NCBI GenBank assembly: GCA_904066235.2
Contig: CAJFCV020000006.1
Location: 6,324,001 to 6,388,000, forward strand
DNA length: 64,000 nucleotides
Direction of reading: 5' to 3'
Origin: Bursaphelenchus xylophilus
Lineage: Eukaryota > Nematoda > Chromadorea > Rhabditida > Aphelenchoididae
Each line of letters starts with the position of its first letter. Position 1 is the first letter of the stretch. Positions 56,114-64,000 of the stretch are shown piece by piece. The translations under genes and the position numbers were made by a program. The notes beneath the pieces are model-generated. The model ran no database searches. It was not told the origin of the DNA and saw only the letters and a list, made by a program, of their open reading frames with translations.

Positions 56114-57598
56114 CTTAACTATACAAATAAGGTTGTTCAATAAATTAACGTCAAGAAATTTGTTTTAAAACAAGGTTCAAGGGAGAAAACCCCTTCGCAC
56201 TTTTTTGCTAAGTTGGTCCTACAAGGCTCAAATTTCACATACAATGACAAAAGAAATTTTTGGCGCTTTTTTAGAGATTCGGCTTGGGCGTACTGTACTT
56301 TTATCGGAAATTTTGTGTCCCAAAAACTAGACGTCCCACGGAGTCGGGAGTGGTCGGATGGATTCGTATTGTCATTCTAAGCAAATTACTTATTTACAAG
56401 TTTTTTCTAAAGCGTTGCATAAGGCCAGCAAAGATTGTTTTTAGGTCCAAAGCTACAGTAATCCAGATTTCTTAAAAAAATTCATTCTTCGGCAAATTTT
56501 GACACCTTTATTTAGAAGTGCTTTCTATTACCGTTAGACGCACACACCTGTAGAATGTCTCCTAGGGCAGAACCAGCCGTCTTAAGTTTGCTTTACAGAA
56601 AATGTGTCATTCTGACATGGTGTATGTTTTGTTGACCCGAATATGTTATAGCAGTAAATGGAGGCCGATGATCCTGTAGATGTAATACGACTGCATATGC
56701 ACCGGTTTACATGGTGCATGTCGCGATGACAAATTTTTTGGAAGCCACCTTTAGATCTTCGTATCTCGGCGAAGCGACCCTGCAGAGGCATACATGGTTA
56801 TAGACTTTCTGCAACCACAATAAACAGCAGTTTTTTTGGATCAAACAAGAGCTTTTTTTGTCGTGTAAAATTTTGGGAAAACTAAGTTACTGTAAAAAAT
56901 GTCCTAAAAGAATTTTTTCAAACTCACAGGGATTTTTAAGTTGCTTTTTGCATCAGATGTGCTCAGTATGAAGTCAAGAATCCTATAAAACAAGTCTCAA
57001 CGCATACATAAAGCTGCGTTACAGAATTTGCGCTAAAATTACAGTAAGCCGAATCTCGAAAAAATGAGTGCTAAAAATTTTTATTTTGTTAGTGAAAATT
57101 TTTCAGAAATGTGGATTACTGTAACTTTGGACCTAAAAAATCAATCTTTTCTGGCCTTATGCAATGCTTTAGAAAAAACTTGTAAACAAGTAATTTGCTT
57201 AGAATGACACCTTTGTGGGTTTTTATTTAGACTTCCTACTGCACTTCGCGGTGTGGCTTCGATACATACGGGAAAGATCCGCCGCGGTCTAAATAGCCCA
57301 AAAACCCAAGTTGCTGGCAGTTATCATGTGTGTTTATGCTATACAAAAGTCCTCGTGTTGTGGGCTTGCAGAAACGTTTCCAGCATTTATCACATCGGTT
57401 GTTGAATCAAGAAGAGACAGTTGACACAGCAAGAGAGAAAAACTTGACACGTACAGGTTTGTGTAAAAAGCCGCAAATATTTTTGCAAAGCATTTCTGGA
57501 TTTCTTGCTTTAATCCGCGGATATTTGTATTGGTGCAGAATTTACACTTCCATTTATCGCGATTATTTGCACATGTTTTATATATTTCGATTTTACAG
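56114..57598. other. Intergenic DNA with inverted-repeat element
   Basis: Contains the inverted-repeat element at 56371-57208; otherwise AT-rich. GGATTTCTTGCTTTAATCC and other short ORFs show no family features. TTTTACAG directly precedes the RYBP start at 57599 and looks like a splice or trans-splice acceptor. Confidence 0.5.
56371..57208. repeat. Inverted-repeat element between SMC4 and RYBP genes
   Basis: The left arm (about 56371-56475) and right arm (about 57104-57208) are reverse complements: GTCATTCTAAGCAAATTACT against AGTAATTTGCTTAGAATGAC, plus GCATAAGGCCAG against CTGGCCTTATGC and CAAAG.TACAGTAATCCA. The interior also has a GATTCGGCTT/AAGCCGAATC pair. No coding capacity. Confidence 0.7.
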
Positions 57599-58314
57599 AT
57601 GTCCTCGAAAAGGATGGGCCGTAAACAAAGTGAATATGAAGAAGATAATCAGAAACCGGAGTCCTCGAGACGCAAAAAGGAACCTCGTCCTTCGACCAGC
57701 CGTGATTCCGTTGAGGAGGATGATGAACCTGGATGGGAATGTTCAGTTTGTACCTACAGAAACAAGACTGAATCCTTCAAATGCGAGATGTGCGAATCAA
57801 GGTAAGTAATTTATATTTCTTACATTTAACCTGCACCTTTTGTATTGAGCAATATTCTTTAGAAAAGGAACATCAACCCGGAAGCCTCGGCTGAATCCTT
57901 CTGTTGTTCAACAACAGACTTTAGTGCAGAACCTTGCAGTCCAAGGTCCGATAATGAAGTAAGTGTCCTTGCTTTTCATTGTTTATATTTAGAAGGACGA
58001 GGTTTTCGGACGGAAGAAGCAGATTTTCGCCTGAAAGTACTGGCTCTGGGACCAACAGTCGGGGATTATCTACGGGATCTTCCCCCGTTCCCATTCGGCC
58101 GGCAAAGAAACGACAAAATCGGAGAGTTGTTAAGTTATTGATCCCCTTCGCAGATGATCTGGTCGACCGGGATGTTTTCACCCAAAGGTCTATTACTACG
58201 GGAGGTGTTACATGCCAAATTATTGAGTTCAAAGTGAAGGAAAAACTTACAAAAAAGAAGAGAAGGGAGAAAAAGAAGGCAAAGAAAGAGGAAAGAGAAG
58301 TCATGGACGACTAA
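57599..58314 (+). CDS. RYBP/YAF2-type Polycomb cofactor
   Basis: Three exons (57599-57801, 57863-57958, 57993-58314) total 621 bases, 206 residues. Residues about 45-67 form a RanBP2-type zinc finger, WECSVCTYRNKTESFKCEMC, followed by RKGTSTRKPRLNPSVV. That combination is the RYBP/YAF2 signature. Near the C terminus, TTGGVTCQIIEFKVKEKL aligns with the beta-strand region by which RYBP binds RING1 (GNVTVIITDFKEK in vertebrates). RYBP is a subunit of variant PRC1 that reads and promotes H2A ubiquitination. The tail is strongly basic (KKKRREKKKAKKEE). The ATG directly abuts a TTTTACAG acceptor. The gene is tail-to-tail with VWA8, 85 bases apart. Confidence 0.9.
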
Positions 58315-58399
58315 AATGTAATAAATGGACAAAAAATGTACACAAAAAAAATCTGAAATCCCTTATAGTGTAGACGTTTTATTTTGCGCGCTGAATACA

Positions 58400-61300
58400 T
58401 TAAACTAAGGTAGAAGAGAAGATGTCTTTCATGATTTGTGGTAACTCGGCTGTATTCTGTATGATGAAGGCTTTGCCTTGAGGTAAGTTGTTCTTAAGTC
58501 TTTCAGCTTGAGGTCCCAATGATCCTATGAGGATTAGGAAGCAATGAACATTCTCTTCCATCTCCAGAGCCCGGGCGAGATGCTCGGGTTTGATTCCATA
58601 CCTGTCTAGATTTGCATCCGAAAGGGCGATTACAAATCTTTCATCCACTTCCATTTCTTTCGACAATTTTTTAGCGGCTATTTCTATGGCTTCTAATGTG
58701 TAATCACCGCTGAAGCAGAACTATAAATGATGGCTAGTATGGCTAAACTATCCATACCTGGGAATGAGCTAACATTTTCTTCAGCACATCCATTCTCGAC
58801 TTTTCATTCTCTGGAGGTTTATCCGGTTGAGTAAAAACAACTTCGGGAGAATCGCCGGAATGGCCAACTATGTCATATTTTACTTTGTCTTTATGGTCTT
58901 TTAAGGCTTCCATTACCAGCAACGTTGCTTCCAGAGATCTTCTAAGCCGCTGATCGTGTCCGTTAAAACGATACATCGATCCTGAGACGTCGACTAGCAG
59001 TTGCAGACGCTTTGGTTTCGTCTGGACGGTTCCGGGTTCACGTATTTGTTCCACTCTTCGACTAAATCGAGACATTTACAGTGTGAAGAACTTTACCGAT
59101 AAATGTTCTTTTCACCAGCAATCCCTTCAATCAACTTGCCGTCGTCGAGATCACCAGCCGTCTGGTTCTTGGACCATTGTCTTTCTTTTTCTCTTGCTTC
59201 CAATGACTCGATTACATTCCGAAGAGAATTCACTTGTTTGGAGATCTTGGAGTGAATTTTCTGATACTCCTCAGCATCATGCTCACTCATCTCGATGTCC
59301 TTCAGACGTTTTTGATATTCCTTCTTTGCAATCTGCCGGGCTTTTTGTTTAATTTCCTCTGGTACCTGGCTCTTTGCGACATCACTCATTTGTTTGATAT
59401 CATGGCCGGCATCCAGTCTAAACGGACCTCCAACTCCTCCTAATCCAGCCGTGTTATATCCCCCAGTTCCTCCTGCCCAGGTGTTTCCTCCAGCATGGGG
59501 GGTATTCTTGGGGTCGACTTTTCCAAACTTTGGTTCATCCAATTTTGAAAGATCAAAGTCGTCGTCACCCCGAGTGATTTCTAATCTCTCGTCAGACCGA
59601 TCCAGCCCAAGACTTCTTCTCCAATTTCTATATGACTCTAATAAAGAAGTCTGATCGACTTCCCATTGTCTGATTCCACCTCCGAGATCACAAGTATAAA
59701 GAGAATTCCCGTCTGATCCCTTAGACATTACGAAAGGTACGGCGGATAAAGACTGGGCCCATGAGTTGTAATACGTGGGTTGTTCCGGAGAGGGCATTGG
59801 GAAGTGATAGCGGCAATCATTATGGATATCCACCACTTCTAAAAATCCACAAATTTGACCAGTCTGAGCATCATCGGGCCACGATTGGGCAGGGGTTCGC
59901 CAGAGGGGAAGAGCTCTTACAATTAATCCATTTGAGAAGACAATTGAGTTATTAGAAGGATGTATAAGTAACGCTGTCTCCGGGTTATAATAATAGGGAG
60001 GCTGTTTTTGAACACTCCCTTCATCTTCTCGTTTGACGGCAAAAACTTGGCCAGAATTCTAAACCAAAATCACCTTTCCTTTCGGTAACTCACATATGTC
60101 TGTGGAAACATTGAAGACTTTATGTAGTAGAAGTCTTCATTTGTAAGCAAGAAATTCGGCGTATTAAATTCGACACCATCTTCCGATTTGACTCCCTGTT
60201 TACTGTCTAATACTGAGCCACTTTCGAACTTTAGTGGTATCTTTGGATCAACATCCAGGTCCCTTAGAAAGCATCTTTTGCCTTCGATTGTCAGCAAGAA
60301 AGTTCTAAAAATCATATAGAAAATAAAAATCCATTACTTTTCATTCTCCAAAACAAGGAAACTATTCTCATCGATTGGAATTATATGATCCACAGCCAAG
60401 TCCTGAGGCAGCGCAAAGGAAGTAGTTGCATTAATCTTTGCATCCAACTTGATTAATCCATTGTTTCCTCGATGGAAAAGAAGGGATACTGTATTGTCAA
60501 CTTCAACCAAACGCCAGTGTTTCGTGCCAGAGGATACTGTAATTTGAAATAAATTTGCAATGTTTACATACTTTTATTACCCAGCAGTTTCATGAATCGA
60601 TTCTGATCATCTGTTTCAACTCTTTCCATAAACCGATGCATAAAGTTGAATTTGAGTAGAGTATTACTCTAAAGAAGTAATTTACTGTAATTTTTGCTTA
60701 CCATTTCCTCATGGATGAGAATCTCGTCCTCCCCAAAAGCTGCCATCCTAATCCGCGGTCTGTAATTCCCAAACAACCGGGGTAGAAGAGATGAGATCGA
60801 GACTTTCCAAGCCACTGATTGCTTAAGATTTGGAATCACAAAAATAGTGGGACTGTTGACCACAGCGACGACCATTCTTTGACCTTGATTCAGGATACTG
60901 GACACCATCGCTCCTTCTGGCAGGTCCAATTGCCATCCCAATGATTGTTCAGTAAATCCGTAGGCACGACTGAACCGAGTGGAGACTTCAGTTTGTACTT
61001 CATTCCATTCCGTTCGGTCCTATATCATAAATAATTTTAAAAATAATTCCCTTACATTTCCAGCAAGTTTTGAGTTAGTAATCTTCACTTTAATTGGAAC
61101 CACATTGTCTTTTACTCCCCAATTCCCAAGGGTTTCCTTGGATGGCAGAGAGTGCCTCTTGGCTAGTTGTACTGGAAGTTCTCGATCGACGAGGCCTGAA
61201 GATATCCAAACAGTAATATTTTATGTTTTATTTTCTAAAAAATGGACAACAATATGTATAACTAAAACGGCATTATTTCGTACCTAACGGGACACCATAA

Positions 61301-63613
61301 GATCGGAAGACGTTCTCGATTGTGGAGACGGCGTCTTTTGAATAGGCGTCGAAATCAAACACATTTCTGACAACTTCGGTGAGCGGATCGTCAGGAAATT
61401 TGTCTATGTGCTTTACAATATTTACAAGTTCTCGGGTCGAATACGGATAAGACAGCAGGCCCTCATCAGAGAGACGACGAAGCTCATCGAAGATCGAGAC
61501 CAAAAGTTCAACAGTTTCTGGGGGAACGCCTAAAGTAATGTTATTTTAGCCTCTATTTTCAAGTATACGGTAACACTTCTAAAATCATACTTGGTCCATA
61601 TTTTTTTAGCATTGATATTTCCGAAAGACGATCAGGGTTGTCCACAATATGTACGGCGAAGAGATCTCCCAACACGTTGAACAGATCGTTTCCCAAGAAA
61701 GGAAAGCCAGGACGATTAGCCAGCATAATCATCCTGAAGTCTGGATGAATGGGAACCGACTTTCCATCAGGTAAAAGGCTCGCCCCCTGAGGCTGGATTC
61801 TCCGTCCGTCTGCCAAATACAAATATCCAGAGTCCAATAAAGACTTTAGAACCGCGATAACATGCAGCGGAGCTTTATCTGCCTCATCCACCACTAACAC
61901 AAGACCTTCCTTCACCGCCTTTACTAACGGAGAGTCCTCAAATTTTAATTTCCCATCGGATACCGTAGACTGGACTGTAAGACTTTGCACTGTTGTATCC
62001 CTGGAAGATAGAAATAAAAAGTAGAGAGTGTTACCTGTGTAACTGCATGTATTGTCTTGGTCGTTCAATGTGTTGAAGGAACCTGTCAGTGATCTTATTC
62101 TTCCCCACTCCTTGATTTCCAATCAATAAGATATGTTCCCCAAGGGAGAAGTCGACAGCCATATCTTGCATGATTTGGAGATGCTAAGAAGAGCAAAAAT
62201 CGTTATAATTCAAGCAGAAAGACAGCCTACCTGAATATTATCGTAGAAAACAACATCAGGAATCCTTGTATCGTACTTCGAAGATGATTGGGTTGACAAT
62301 TTCAAGTCCTCTTTCCAACTCCGGTCATCAATATTTGACTTCCCATTCTCTTTAATATCAAATTTAACAAGAGCCTTTTGGAATGCTTGTTTTGTAATTT
62401 TAGGCAAGAATTTTGACAAGACTGATCTATTTAGAGATTCATAGATTCCCTCGTCCGGATTCTGGGTAACTCTTTTCATAATCGATATCATCCTCCTCAA
62501 TGAGAGAGACAATCCAACATGCCTCAACTAAAAAAAATCTTTTAATATATGCTTACTTACATTGCTATCGCTTGTTGACTTCAGATAATCCGCCAATTGC
62601 AGCAACTTCTCGGCAATCACTGTGTCAACATTAGGAATCAACATAAAAATGAGATCTTTCTGTTCTTTGAGAGTCATCCGATGCAACGTTTTGTAAAGGA
62701 ACAGACACAAGACTTGATCGTTCAACCATTTGCATGTGTTTCCGGAGGCATCAGCGCTTTCTGAATCTCCCAAAGCCACCAAACGAAAACTCGGAGATAT
62801 TTTATAGACCCCTCTAAAATACAAGTCAATACATTTAAAAAAAAACCCCTACTTTTCGTTGAGTTGATTGTCATTCCATTCATTCTCTTTCTTCAATATT
62901 TCAAATGCTTCTGGGCTGACCAATCTCCCGCCGTCAGGTAGATCAATAAACCGATGATGGACCAAAGACGACAGAACTTCTGCAGTGCTCCAATGAACTT
63001 TCTCCAACCCATCTAAAACACATAAATGCCCTTCCTTGGCAGCTTTGATCAACTGAGAGTCCTCCCAAACAGTATCTCCATTAGGTAACATTCGTCTCTG
63101 CTGGATTAATTCTCGACTGTTCATGTCTTGGAAGAGAGTAATCGTCTCCAAATGATAATTTAGCCTCCTCCCAAACTCCTCGATCAGTGCCGTCTTGCCC
63201 GATCCTTTGGCTCCGAGGACACAAAAGTCTGTCTGTGAATGTAAAATGGATAAATCAGCGAGCAAATCTTCATGAGACGGCGTGGCTACAAAGCGGAAAC
63301 GCTTCACATCTTCTTTTGCAACTCCAGTGGGCACAGTAAACGTGATATCTTCAGTTGTAGGGCTCTTCAAGGTTACTGTGTTATCATCAACTCTAATCGA
63401 TGAAAATGATTTCTTCGTTGAACGTTTAATTGAAAACTCATGTATGAATTGATTTAAGATTGGGAGTTCAGTTTCTCTCTTCAGAATTGTCTCTTTGGGG
63501 TAAAACAAGTCCAAGACTTCATTTTCGGACAAATGGGGATTTAAATTCTGAAATTGTGATCTGTAATTTTTGGAAAAGGAGACAACTCCTCTCGCAAAAT
63601 GGCGGGCAATCAC
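58400..63613 (-). CDS. VWA8 AAA+/von Willebrand A domain protein (5' end uncertain)
   Basis: About 15 exons encode over 1,450 residues in the order of human VWA8. An AAA+ module has Walker A GAKGSGKT and QDMNSRELIQQRRMLPNGDT. A second AAA+ module has GNQGVGKNK, HRDTTVQSLTVQ, Walker B LVLVVDEADK and MIMLANRPGFPFLGND. Then come a beta-rich middle, GGNTWAGGTGGYNTAGLGG, and a C-terminal VWA domain with MIDAS DVSGSMYRFN; stop 58400-58402. VWA8 is a mitochondrial matrix-side ATPase. Human VWA8 has an additional AAA+ module before the first one seen here. The most upstream coding stretch begins at 63613 with no ATG and an in-frame TGA 17 bases further upstream, behind a T tract ending GAG. Either more exons lie beyond the window or the first module is missing. 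Confidence 0.9.
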
Positions 63614-64000
63614 TTTGCGGGCAGCTCAAAAAAAACATAGAGATTCTACGGTTGCCCGCAAGACTTGCGACGTCCGTAAAATCAGCTGTTAAAATGTTGG
63701 CAGATACATTGAAAGCACTGCTATTACAGCGCTTTCTATATCTCTCCGTTTACTTTCGGTCCAAATGATGATTTTGATTTCATGTGGACAAAAACCAAAC
63801 CCCGAAAGAAATCGAAGTCTGCCCTTACAAAGAATAATGTATAAGGCGCCGTTATAAAACAAACATCACCTACAGTGATGTCACAAAGAGCAATCGGAAA
63901 AGGAGTAAGGATATCAATTTTTACAGCAGTCTATTTCTGATTTCAGAAGGAAAATATGCAGAGCCACAGATAAGTGACGATTGAAATTCTTGAATAAATT
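63614..64000. other. Region upstream of VWA8
   Basis: No coding segment of VWA8 is recognisable here on the minus strand. The T-rich stretch next to 63620 resembles an intron end. The + strand ORF 63460-63768 overlaps VWA8 coding sequence antisense and lacks features. Confidence 0.4.

Noticed and set aside
1..64000. CRISPR array, bacterial operon or prophage features
   Set aside because: The genes have spliceosomal introns and animal domains; repeats are inverted or dispersed transposon-type, not regularly spaced direct repeats.

Overview
The window is nuclear DNA of an invertebrate, very probably a nematode. Genes are split by GT-AG introns that are often only 33-45 bases long and end in TTTCAG or TTTTAG. 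Several starts sit a few bases after a U-rich AG that looks like a trans-splice acceptor. An ABL kinase carries the linear motifs of nematode ABL-1. There is also a pair of secreted ShKT-like proteins and a ferritin divergently paired with a gene behind GATA sites. Gene spacing is tight, with gaps of 12-165 bases between several genes. I do not name the species. Coordinates of spliced genes are spans from start codon to stop codon with introns inside.

Layout. 1-5.3 kb is repeat-rich and gene-poor, with a MITE-like element and a 2.4 kb fold-back repeat. 5.3-11.2 kb (+) encodes a giant coiled-coil protein with a GRIP-like tail. 11.5-16.7 kb (-) is a full ABL tyrosine kinase (SH3, SH2, kinase, F-actin-binding tail). 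19.9-24.8 kb (-) is a Rab32/38-type GTPase whose 3.9 kb intron contains a whole polytopic membrane protein gene on the + strand. 25.0-26.3 kb (-) is a ferritin, divergent from the first of two tandem DCXR-like short-chain dehydrogenases (26.4-27.4 and 28.4-31.1 kb, +). The second has an intron filled with nested mariner-like elements.

32.3-35.7 kb (+) holds a small acylated C1orf21-like protein and a tektin. 36.3-38.3 kb (-) is a FLYWCH zinc-finger factor, followed by about 4.8 kb of GC-rich sequence without a convincing gene. 43.0-44.4 kb (+) has two tandem secreted cysteine-rich ShKT-like genes; 44.4-44.8 kb (-) is a small allatostatin-C-like neuropeptide precursor.

45.9-48.5 kb (+) is a RING-like protein that converges, 12 bases apart, on the AP-3 mu subunit gene (48.5-50.6 kb, -). 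AP-3 mu is head-to-head, 164 bases apart, with the condensin subunit SMC4 (50.7-56.1 kb, +). 57.6-58.3 kb (+) is an RYBP/YAF2-type Polycomb cofactor. 58.4-63.6 kb (-) is most of a VWA8 AAA+/VWA protein whose 5' end is uncertain or lies beyond the window.

The genes are mostly unrelated housekeeping, signalling and neuronal genes, not one pathway. Two sets may share regulation: ferritin with the two dehydrogenases (paired GATA motifs), and the two ShKT-like genes (operon-like spacing). Rab32 and AP-3 mu both belong to lysosome-related-organelle trafficking but are 24 kb apart. At least eleven inverted-repeat elements or fragments lie in introns or intergenic DNA; none interrupts an exon that I can see.
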